Shown here: positions 51,601 through 59,069 of the stretch, piece by piece
Position numbering within the stretch: the stretch's first letter is position 1
Layout: each line of letters starts with the position of its first letter
DNA from: an uncultured bacterium
Lineage (GTDB): Bacteria; Bacillota; Negativicutes; Veillonellales; Veillonellaceae
Direction: 5' to 3'
Assembly (NCBI GenBank): GCA_905214495.1
Contig: CAJMLW010000003.1
Span: 54,439 to 118,438, forward strand
DNA length: 64,000 nucleotides
Made by a program: the position numbers and the translations under genes
Notes under the pieces: generated by a model
What the model was told of the DNA's origin: nothing
The model's input: the letters and a program-made list of their open reading frames with translations, nothing else
Databases searched by the model: none

Positions 51601-51645
51601 AAAAAGCTATTAGTTGATAGTAGATGATCAACTAATAGCTTTTGT
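51601..51645 (+). terminator. Terminator after the M50 protease gene
   Basis: AAAAAGCTATTAGTTGAT and ATCAACTAATAGCTTTTG around AGTAGATG. Confidence 0.9.
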
Positions 51646-51658
51646 GTTTTAGGTGAAA

Positions 51659-51757
51659 GGGCCCTATATATGGTCCTGCAAAATAGAACAGGCCTGTACT
51701 ATTTCTAAAGAGCCCTATATGAGGTTCTGTAAAATGGAACAGGCCTGTTCTATTTTA
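51659..51757. repeat. Tandem pair of AGAACAGGCCTGT palindrome units, locus 3
   Basis: Two units of about 49 bp: CCCTATATATGGTCC then ATAGAACAGGCCTGTACTAT, followed by CCCTATATGAGGTTC then ATGGAACAGGCCTGTTCTAT. Each pairs the AGGCCT-centred palindrome with a CTATATATG(G)TCC motif, as at 13432 and 46925 but in the opposite order. It lies past the 3' ends of two convergent genes. Confidence 0.7.
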
Positions 51758-51772
51758 AAGCGAGGGATAATG

Positions 51773-52006
51773 TTAAATGCGACCTTGTTCTTTTAGTTCA
51801 GCTAGTAATTTTACGATGCGTGGGCCACAGCCCTTGCCACCACAGGCACCAGTGCCTGCTCGAGTCGCTTCTTTTACAGCTGGAAATGTATGAGCCCCAT
51901 TAAAAATGGCCTCTTTAATCGTTTTGCGTGTAATGCTGCGGCATGTACACACCTTTGTTAATTTGTCCAGAATTGCCTCTGGTACTTGGTTGTTTTCAAA
52001 TTCCAT
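51773..52006 (-). CDS. BFD-like [2Fe-2S] protein
   Basis: 77 residues: KVCTCRSITRKTIKEAIFNG (CxC) and GAGTGACGGKGCGPRI-type C-terminal pair (Cys-x4-Cys in ACGGKGCG), the BFD/[2Fe-2S] fold that binds one cluster and passes electrons, e.g. to bacterioferritin or as a domain of nitrite reductases and NAD(P)-linked enzymes. Stand-alone here. GAGGAAT precedes ATG 52006. Partner unknown. Confidence 0.88.
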   Translation of the reverse strand: MEFENNQVPEAILDKLTKVCTCRSITRKTIKEAIFNGAHTFPAVKEATRAGTGACGGKGCGPRIVKLLAELKEQGRI

Positions 52007-52165
52007 ATATTCCTCTTCGACTCACACGAGTCATTATATACTAAATTACATCGAAACTTTACGATATGGTTTAGTATAGCATAGAAAAGGTTGTTTTGTT
52101 AAGTACATATAACATGGTCGAAGATGATATACTATAAGCATTATAAATTATACTTGGAGGTTACT

Positions 52166-53314
52166 ATGTTACGACGTATCTTAGTAGTGACTATGATTGG
52201 TGCTTTGGCACTCACATCAGGTTGTACATTTCATAATCCCTTTGCCAAGAAGGCAGAGCCTGTAACTTATGAATCGGTGGTGCAGAGTGAGCTTTCACCA
52301 GAAGAAAAAGTAGATAAGCTTGTGGCTAATATGTCCGACGCGGACAAGGTGGGCCAATTATTGATGATTGGCACTCACGGCATAACCTTGAATGATGATG
52401 CGAAATTTATGCTCAACGAATATCGGGTGGGTGGCATTATCTTGTTCGACCGCAACATGGAGAGTAAGGAACAGGTGAAAACGCTCATTACCGATATTAA
52501 TAATGCCGGTAAAAGTGCGGGACTTATGCCATTGTTCATTGGTATCGACCAAGAGGGAGGCGCTGTGGCGCGTATGGAGGATAAGTTGATTAAGGTGCCC
52601 CCTGCAGAAGAGCTGGGTCAAAATTCTGTTGACCGTGCAGCAAATCTAGCCAAACAAGTAGGGACTGAACTTAAGGATCTTGGATTTAATATTAATTTTG
52701 CGCCTGATGCGGACTTGGGATTAACCTATGGTCGCTCATATAGCACGAATCCCGACCAAGTCGTGAAGTTTGCAGGGGCGGTGGGCAAAGCTTATGACGA
52801 ATCTGGCCTATGGTATTCGTACAAGCATTTCCCTGGCATTGGCAAAACTGATGTAGATTTACATGCAGACACCAGCGTGGTGCCTGTGTCTAAAGATACG
52901 TTACTCGCTGAAGATACAAAGGTATTCGTAGACCTTATTAAACAGTCGAAACCGAATACGTATATGATTATGGTATCCCATGCGATGTATCCACAAATTG
53001 ACCCTGATCATCCTTCTAGCTTATCCAAGAAAATCATCACTGATTGGCTTCGCAAAGATATAGGCTATAACGGCGTCGTTGTTACCGATGATATGGACAT
53101 GGGCGCCCTTGCCAAACACTATACCTTCGGCGATATGGCTGTTCAATCTATTCAAGCTGGCAGTGATATTTTACTCGTATGCCATGAGTATGAACACATG
53201 CAAGAGGCCTATAATGGGCTTATGAAAGCCGTCAAAGATGGCACCATCTCTAAGGAACGTCTTGATGCGTCTGTAAAACGAATTTTGCTCATGAAAATGA
53301 ATCATGGTGTATAA
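52166..53314 (+). CDS. nagZ: Lipoprotein glycoside hydrolase family 3, NagZ-like
   Basis: 382 residues. Lipobox ALTSGC with Cys20, so lipid-anchored outside the cytoplasm. GH3 landmarks: VGQLLMIGTHGIT, GGIILFDRN, FIGIDQEGGAVARM, WYSYKHFPGIGKTDVDLHAD (Asp-x-His dyad of NagZ acid/base) and GVVVTDDMDMGAL (nucleophile Asp). The residue before the loop is GIG, where most have GHG. It removes N-acetylglucosamine from muropeptides during cell-wall recycling. TTGGAGG precedes ATG 52166; the in-frame start at 52124 adds a non-signal leader. Confidence 0.88.
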   Translation: MLRRILVVTMIGALALTSGCTFHNPFAKKAEPVTYESVVQSELSPEEKVDKLVANMSDADKVGQLLMIGTHGITLNDDAKFMLNEYRVGGIILFDRNMESKEQVKTLITDINNAGKSAGLMPLFIGIDQEGGAVARMEDKLIKVPPAEELGQNSVDRAANLAKQVGTELKDLGFNINFAPDADLGLTYGRSYSTNPDQVVKFAGAVGKAYDESGLWYSYKHFPGIGKTDVDLHADTSVVPVSKDTLLAEDTKVFVDLIKQSKPNTYMIMVSHAMYPQIDPDHPSSLSKKIITDWLRKDIGYNGVVVTDDMDMGALAKHYTFGDMAVQSIQAGSDILLVCHEYEHMQEAYNGLMKAVKDGTISKERLDASVKRILLMKMNHGV

Positions 53315-53386
53315 ATACTAGGTTAATCCATAGTATATAGTGTATTCATAACAATATATTTATAACCTCATATAGGACTTTTTGAT

Positions 53387-53438
53387 ACCGATAGAGAATT
53401 ACTTAAGTATAGTTATTCTCTATTGGTTTATTTTTTAT
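53387..53438 (+). terminator. Terminator after nagZ
   Basis: ACCGATAGAGAAT and ATTCTCTATTGGT, then TTATTTTTTATT. Confidence 0.85.
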
Positions 53439-53456
53439 TCGTTAGGAGTGAAGTAT

Positions 53457-54608
53457 ATGTCTCGGAGAATTATGTTGAACGGCACGTCGTATTTTGGGCA
53501 AGGTGCGATTCAGGAGATTGTAAACGAAATTAAGAATCGCCATTTTAAAAAGGTTCTCGTTACATCTACGCCTGATTTATTTGAGTTTAAGATTGCTACG
53601 AAGGTTACGGATTTGCTTGATGCGGCAGGCATTGCTTACGATGTATATGACAATATTAAGCCGAATCCAACCATTGAAAATGTAACATCTGGTGTGGCTG
53701 CTTGTAAGGCGGCTGGTGCTGATGTGATTGTTGCTGTAGGCGGTGGCAGTGCTATCGACACGAGTAAGGCTATTGCTACGATTATGACGAATCCTGAATT
53801 TAGCGATGTGCGTAGCCTTGAAGGATTGGCGCCTACGAAACATCCATGCTTGCCGATTATCGCAGTGTCTACTACATCCGGTACGGCAGCAGAGGTTACC
53901 ATCAACTACGTTATCACTGATGTGGAAAAGAACCGTAAATTTGTTTGCGTAGACCCTCATGATATTCCAATTATCGCCATCATTGATCCTGATATGTCTG
54001 CGTCTATGCCAACTGGCCTATGTGCTTCTACGGGGATGGATGCCCTCGTTCATGCCATAGAAGGTTATATTACAAAAGGTGCTTGGGAATTAACAGATAT
54101 GCTTCATTTGAAAGCTATCGAGATCATTGGCCGTTCCTTGCGCAGCGCAGTGGCTGGTGAATACGCAGGTCGCGAAGCTATGTCTGTAGGTCAATATATT
54201 GCAGGCATGGGCTTCTCTAACGTAGGTCTGGGCATCGTTCACTCCATGGCTCATCCATTGAGTGCTGTGTACGATATCCCTCATGGCAAGGCTTGTGCCA
54301 TGCTTTTAACGGCGGTTCTTAAATTTAATGCCCCTGAAACAGGTGCTAAATATCGTGAAATCGCTCGCGTTATGGGCGTGCCTAATGTGGATGCTATGGA
54401 TGAAAGCACCTACCGTCAGGCTGCCATCGATGTTATCCAAAAACTAGCCGACGATGTAGGTATTCCTAAATCCCTCAGCGAAGCTGGCGTGAAACGGGAA
54501 GATATTCCATTCCTCGCAGAATCTGCTTTCAACGACGCATGCACACCTGGCAATCCACGAGATGTGACCGTTGATGAAATCATTGGTATTTATGAATCTA
54601 TATTCTAA
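53457..54608 (+). CDS. Iron-containing alcohol dehydrogenase
   Basis: 383 residues. Rossmann-side motif ADVIVAVGGGSAIDTSKAIA, SGTAAEVTINYVITD, and metal ligands in DALVHAIEGYITKGA (Asp, His) and HSMAHPLSAVYDIPHGKACA (two His). FucO/lactaldehyde-reductase-like group, which reduces small aldehydes or diols with NAD(H). AGGAGTGAAG precedes ATG 53457, giving MSRRIMLNGTSYFGQGA, the family start. The exact substrate cannot be read from sequence. Confidence 0.92.
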   Translation: MSRRIMLNGTSYFGQGAIQEIVNEIKNRHFKKVLVTSTPDLFEFKIATKVTDLLDAAGIAYDVYDNIKPNPTIENVTSGVAACKAAGADVIVAVGGGSAIDTSKAIATIMTNPEFSDVRSLEGLAPTKHPCLPIIAVSTTSGTAAEVTINYVITDVEKNRKFVCVDPHDIPIIAIIDPDMSASMPTGLCASTGMDALVHAIEGYITKGAWELTDMLHLKAIEIIGRSLRSAVAGEYAGREAMSVGQYIAGMGFSNVGLGIVHSMAHPLSAVYDIPHGKACAMLLTAVLKFNAPETGAKYREIARVMGVPNVDAMDESTYRQAAIDVIQKLADDVGIPKSLSEAGVKREDIPFLAESAFNDACTPGNPRDVTVDEIIGIYESIF

Positions 54609-54634
54609 TTAAGTGTAATCAATAACAATATGGT

Positions 54635-54680
54635 ACAGCATCTATAGGGAAAATTATTCCCCAATAGATGCTGTTCTTTA
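54635..54680 (+). terminator. Terminator after the alcohol dehydrogenase gene
   Basis: ACAGCATCTATAGGGAA and TTCCCCAATAGATGCTGT, then TCTTTATCTT. Confidence 0.85.
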
Positions 54681-54788
54681 TCTTATGAAATTCTTCTACA
54701 AGGGAATTCTTGAAAAAGTAGGAAACGGCAAGTATACTAGTTATAAATATACTGATGTTCGATATGTTTTCCACGAGGAGGAGAATGC

Positions 54789-56333
54789 ATGAAACTTTGG
54801 AAACTAAATAAACGCAGCTCTACCTTGGCAGATATGTCGATGAACCGTATACTACTATCTGAACTTATTGCTAAGGGGGCCTTAGTAGGGATTATCGCAG
54901 GATTCTTTGGGGCAGCTTATCGATATTTAATCCTTGAGTCTGAGCATATCCGATGGCATCTAATGGGCGATATTTCATTGGAATGGGCCATTGGTTGGTT
55001 TATCGCTATGGTCGTATTTGCCTTTATTGTCGATCGATTGTTAACGTGGGCTCCATTATCTGGTGGTTCCGGTATCCCTCAAATTGAAGGGGAAATGCTT
55101 GGCTTATTTGATATGAAGCCATATTGTACGCTCATTTCCAAGATGATTGGTGGCGTACTCACTGGCTTTGCAGGATTTTCTGTGGGCCGTGAAGGACCAG
55201 CCGTACAAATCGGTGGTTCTGCCGGTAAAATTGTGTCATACTGGATGAATTCTGGCCTTCGTGAACAGCGCATCCTTACATCGGCTGGTGCTGGTGCGGG
55301 CCTAACTGCTGCCTTTAGCGCACCTGTGTCGGGGGCCATGTTCATATTCGAAGAGGTACACAAAAGCTTTTATCCGTATCTGGTCATTCCTACTTTTGTG
55401 GCTACGCTTATATCGAACTACATTACGGTAACTATTTTTGGCCTCACGCCGGCCCTCGGATTTTCCGTAACTTCAGGAATGCCGCTTGATTATTTTCCGG
55501 TTCTGCTCGGTGTAGGTATTTTAATGGGGCTCTGCGGTGTATTGTTTTGTCGCATGATATTTGCCTTTAAGCGTTTCTTCGAGTGGCTTAAGTGTTCTCG
55601 TTTCTTAAAGCTCGTGCTTACCTTTGTAACCGTCGCCGTTATCGGATTTGATTCGCAGCTTTTGTTGGGCGGTGGCAATGATTTAGTAGGCCAACTGGCC
55701 TTTCAGCCTCACGGCGTGATGCTCCTCGGCGGCATTGTGTTGGGCAAAATTTTGCTCACTACCTTCTGCTATGGCAGTGGCGCTCAAGGTGGCATCTTCT
55801 TGCCTATGCTCGTCATCGGTGCGTCGGCCGGTGCGTTTTGTGAAAGCCTGCTTTCATCGGTAGGGTTAATATCTCCTGATTTTGTACCACAATTCGTTAT
55901 CTGTGCTATGGGCGGTATGCTAGCGGCCGCTATGCGAACACCGATTTTAGCAATTTTGCTCGTTCTAGAGATGACGAATAGTTTTTCTAATATTTATGCT
56001 ATCGGTATCGTTACCATCGTGGCCTATCTAGTGGCAGAACTCTTAAAAGAACCGCCAATTTACGATTCCCTATTACAAGCCATGACTGGTCAAAGCAATT
56101 TGGAAAATGTACAAACCTTCTTCCAAACGAAGGTTCCTGTAGTGGCATCCTATGTGGATACACAACTACAAGACCTCAACTTGCCAGACGGGACATTAAT
56201 TGTAAGTATTCGCCGGAATGGAACATACATCGTGCCTCTAAACGATGTAAAACTACAACCGGGCGATGAACTACAAGTATCGTGCGAACGAGGACAATTA
56301 AAAGCAGCTAAATCTTATTTCCAATCTAATTAG
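54789..56333 (+). CDS. ClC-family chloride channel or H+/Cl- antiporter with TrkA-C domain
   Basis: 514 residues. GSGIPQIEGEM (about 94-104) and GREGPAVQIGG (about 133) are ClC selectivity motifs; Glu135 is the gating glutamate. GSGAQGGIFLPMLVIGA is the third motif. The C-terminal 70 residues (QLQDLNLPDGTLIVSIRRNG; LQPGDELQVSCERGQ) are a TrkA-C domain that may bind a regulatory ligand. Most bacterial proteins with this build are exchangers, some carry fluoride. GAGGAGGAGAATGC precedes ATG 54789. Its last codons are part of the outer arm of a palindromic repeat. Confidence 0.93.
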   Translation: MKLWKLNKRSSTLADMSMNRILLSELIAKGALVGIIAGFFGAAYRYLILESEHIRWHLMGDISLEWAIGWFIAMVVFAFIVDRLLTWAPLSGGSGIPQIEGEMLGLFDMKPYCTLISKMIGGVLTGFAGFSVGREGPAVQIGGSAGKIVSYWMNSGLREQRILTSAGAGAGLTAAFSAPVSGAMFIFEEVHKSFYPYLVIPTFVATLISNYITVTIFGLTPALGFSVTSGMPLDYFPVLLGVGILMGLCGVLFCRMIFAFKRFFEWLKCSRFLKLVLTFVTVAVIGFDSQLLLGGGNDLVGQLAFQPHGVMLLGGIVLGKILLTTFCYGSGAQGGIFLPMLVIGASAGAFCESLLSSVGLISPDFVPQFVICAMGGMLAAAMRTPILAILLVLEMTNSFSNIYAIGIVTIVAYLVAELLKEPPIYDSLLQAMTGQSNLENVQTFFQTKVPVVASYVDTQLQDLNLPDGTLIVSIRRNGTYIVPLNDVKLQPGDELQVSCERGQLKAAKSYFQSN

Positions 56334-56475
56334 TTTTAAATACGTTTGGGACGCGAGGTCCCTCTGAAGAAATCTCCACCGGCCGGGTCTGACTTCGGCC
56401 TGCGGCCTTCGCAGGGCCAAAGTCGATTTCTTCAGAGGGACCTCGCGTTTTCGTCTTAAATCTAACATAGATTGG
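56321..56475. repeat. Nested palindromic repeat, copy 10 (A-type core, best example)
   Basis: Perfect 24-bp inner arms (ACGCGAGGTCCCTCTGAAGA and AATC, 56351-56374, with complement 56425-56448) enclose a complete A-type core: CTCCACCGGCCGGG, GACTTCGGCCTGCGG, CCTTCGCAGGG, CCAAAGTC. Outer arms TCCAATCTA (56321-56329, in the last codons of the ClC gene) and TAGATTGGA (56467-56475). Ends in TTTTCG, so it can end the ClC transcript. Confidence 0.9.
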
Positions 56476-56542
56476 AAATAAGATTTCGCTGCTTCTGAGT
56501 ATTTCTGTTATACTTAGTGTATATATAACAGGAGGTACTGGT

Positions 56543-57817
56543 ATGAAGACGTATTCTTTTCCTTATGATTATAAAAGTGTAGATGTGTCTATTGATGAAC
56601 GGTTCGTACAGGGGGTTCTTGTGTCTAATGCGGCGGCGTATAAGGCGGAAAAGAGTCCGGATGAGCTTGTTGAGGAGGCGCTTGATCATCCGATTAATAG
56701 TCCGTCTCTTGAATCATTGGTTGAGGGCAAACGTAATATGGTTATCATTACGAGTGACCATACGCGCCCTATGCCTAGTAAGGTGACGTTGCCGATTTTG
56801 CTCCGTCGCATTCGCGCAGTGAATCCAACAATCGATATTACGATTCTGATTGCTACTGGCTTTCACCGGGCTATGACGCATGAAGAGATGGTGCATCGAT
56901 TCGGCGAGGATATCGTGAATAACGAAAAACTCATCAATCATGATTCTGAGGATGCGGCTAATATGGTGGAAATCGGCACGTTGCCATCTGGCGGCAAGTG
57001 TGTCATCAATCGCTTGGCGGTGGAAACGGAATTGCTCATCGCCGAAGGGCTAATTAATCCTCATTTCTTCGCGGGCTTCTCAGGCGGCCGCAAATCCGTG
57101 TTGCCTGGTGTTGCATCCAAGGTGACGGTGTTGGCTAATCATTGTGCCGAATTTATTGAAAGTGAGCATTCCCGGACCGGTAAAATCGATGAAAATCCGA
57201 TTCACAAGGATATGTTGTACGCTGCACGAAAAGCGAACTTGCAGTTTATTTTGAATGTTATCATCGATAGCAAAAAGGAAATCATCAAGGCCGTAACAGG
57301 TGATTGTGTGGATGCGCATAAGGAAGGGTATGAGTTTATTCGCTCCTTGTCTTCTGTGAAAGCTATCCCTGCAGATATCGTTATCACAAGTAATGGTGGC
57401 TATCCATCTGACCAAAATCTTTATCAATCCGTAAAGGGCATGACTGCTGGCGAAGCATCTTGTAAGGATGGCGGTGTTATCATCATTGCTGCTTCCTGTA
57501 AAGAAGGACATGGAGGACAAGCATTATATGAGGCTTTCAAAAATATGGAAAGCCCTCAAAAAATCCTAGATGATATTCACAGTGTACCTCGTAATGAAAC
57601 AAAACCTTATCAATGGAAAATTCAAATTTTAGCGCGTATCTTGAATCACTATAAGGTCATCGTTGTGACTCAAGATTGCGAACATCAAGTCATTCGCGAT
57701 ATGCATATGACGCCGGCGTCTACATTAGATGAAGCATTGAGCATCGCCCGTGGAACTATGGGTCCGGATGCATCGATTACTATTATTCCTAATGGATCTA
57801 CCGTGATTGTAGAATAA
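56543..57817 (+). CDS. larA: Nickel-pincer lactate racemase LarA family
   Basis: 424 residues. Interconverts L- and D-lactate using a nickel-pincer nucleotide bound to a Lys. SDHTRPMPSK (72-77 catalytic region), ATGFHRAMTHEE, and FFAGFSGGRKSVLPG (pincer Lys) are the LarA landmarks. ACAGGAGG precedes ATG 56543. LarB, LarC and LarE, which make the cofactor, are not in the window. With the permease and FAD oxidase downstream it forms a lactate or 2-hydroxyacid block. LarA homologues can act on other 2-hydroxyacids, so lactate is probable, not proven. Confidence 0.9.
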   Translation: MKTYSFPYDYKSVDVSIDERFVQGVLVSNAAAYKAEKSPDELVEEALDHPINSPSLESLVEGKRNMVIITSDHTRPMPSKVTLPILLRRIRAVNPTIDITILIATGFHRAMTHEEMVHRFGEDIVNNEKLINHDSEDAANMVEIGTLPSGGKCVINRLAVETELLIAEGLINPHFFAGFSGGRKSVLPGVASKVTVLANHCAEFIESEHSRTGKIDENPIHKDMLYAARKANLQFILNVIIDSKKEIIKAVTGDCVDAHKEGYEFIRSLSSVKAIPADIVITSNGGYPSDQNLYQSVKGMTAGEASCKDGGVIIIAASCKEGHGGQALYEAFKNMESPQKILDDIHSVPRNETKPYQWKIQILARILNHYKVIVVTQDCEHQVIRDMHMTPASTLDEALSIARGTMGPDASITIIPNGSTVIVE

Positions 57818-57873
57818 ATTTGTTGTGTTTGAATAACTAGGTGTTATTTGCGTGGTAGCGTAGGAGTGTCAGT

Positions 57874-58671
57874 ATGGTTGATAATATAGTTTTATTCTAT
57901 TTGTTTTTTATCGTAGTCGGATTTTTTATCGCTATGTTAGGTACTATTATTGGTGCTGGCGGTGGTATCGTATTTGTACCTTTGTTTATGTACTGGTTCC
58001 CAGAGTGGTCTCCATCCATGATCGTTGGCACATCGCTGTTTTCTGTTATGTGTAATGCTATCTCAGGATCACTGGCATATCTTAAACAGAAAAAGGTATA
58101 TATTAGCGCCGCTCTAATCTTTAGTGTAGCAACATTTCCGGGGGCTATTATAGGGGCTCAAATGTCCGATTCGTTTTCTGGACCAGGATTTAAATTTGCC
58201 TTTGGTTGTTTTATGCTATGTGCCTCATTCTTAATTGGTTTTAAGAACTTTGGCAAAAAAGGAGAACGTAAGGAAGAATCTTTGACCAAAGAGCAGGTGA
58301 CGTACAATAAACCAGTCGGCATTGGCATTAGTATTATTGTTGGGTTTATTTCTAGTATTTTGGGTATCGGTGGAGGGCTCGTGCACGTGCCGGCTCTTAT
58401 CTATATCATGGGCTTTCCAACACATTTAGCGACGGCTACAAGCCATGCTATTTTGGCTGTATCTACGGCGGTTGGTGTTATTACTCATCTTGTAGAGAAC
58501 CACATCGTATTTAACATAGCCATCCCTGCTAGTATCGGCGCCATATTTGGGGCCCAAGCAGGCGCTCAAATAGCAAAACGCCTCAGAGCTAAGGCTATCT
58601 TGGCACTTATGAGCATCGGCGTATTTGCATTGGCTATTAAATTGATTATTGGATCTGGGATATTGTTTTAA
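57874..58671 (+). CDS. TauE/SafE-family permease
   Basis: 265 residues, eight predicted helices with a charged loop near 130 (KKGERKEESLTKEQ). Two repeats each begin with the signature GTIIGAGGGIVFVPLF and SILGIGGGLVHVPAL. The family moves sulfonates, sulfite or small organic anions. It is 56 bases after larA and precedes the dehydrogenase, so uptake or export of a 2-hydroxyacid such as lactate is a reasonable inference, though not typical of named members. TAGGAGTG precedes ATG. Confidence 0.85.
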   Translation: MVDNIVLFYLFFIVVGFFIAMLGTIIGAGGGIVFVPLFMYWFPEWSPSMIVGTSLFSVMCNAISGSLAYLKQKKVYISAALIFSVATFPGAIIGAQMSDSFSGPGFKFAFGCFMLCASFLIGFKNFGKKGERKEESLTKEQVTYNKPVGIGISIIVGFISSILGIGGGLVHVPALIYIMGFPTHLATATSHAILAVSTAVGVITHLVENHIVFNIAIPASIGAIFGAQAGAQIAKRLRAKAILALMSIGVFALAIKLIIGSGILF

Positions 58672-59069
58672 AATCTATTCCTAAAACGCATAACTAATTT
58701 ATATTGATAATTGCTAATGTGTAATATACAGGATACTAGGAAAATTCACATAAATATTCATATATTGGTGTGGATCTGTATTCATGCTATAAAGCGGTTG
58801 ATTCCCATGGATATGCATATTGATGGGGGATACCCATATGGGCTTTCATAAGTAGTTATCATATATTTTTATTGATGTGTGTTCCTAGGGAAACTGCTTA
58901 TTTTCTGGGTAAATGAAATCAACTTTCAACTAAAGCGTGTTTTGTATTATGTATCTATAGAATTTATATTTCATATACAATTTATGCATAATGGTAGCGA
59001 GCGAAATGAGAACGGCGTATACTAGGTATAAAAGAAATTTTCCTAAGGATAGGATTGGAGGCTTTTCAA
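58672..59069. other. Intergenic region upstream of the D-lactate dehydrogenase
   Basis: About 400 AT-rich bases, no gene seen. Contains a 10-bp palindrome CCCATATGGG (near 58833) and TATACT at about 59018 that could be a -10. Nothing else is clear. Confidence 0.5.
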
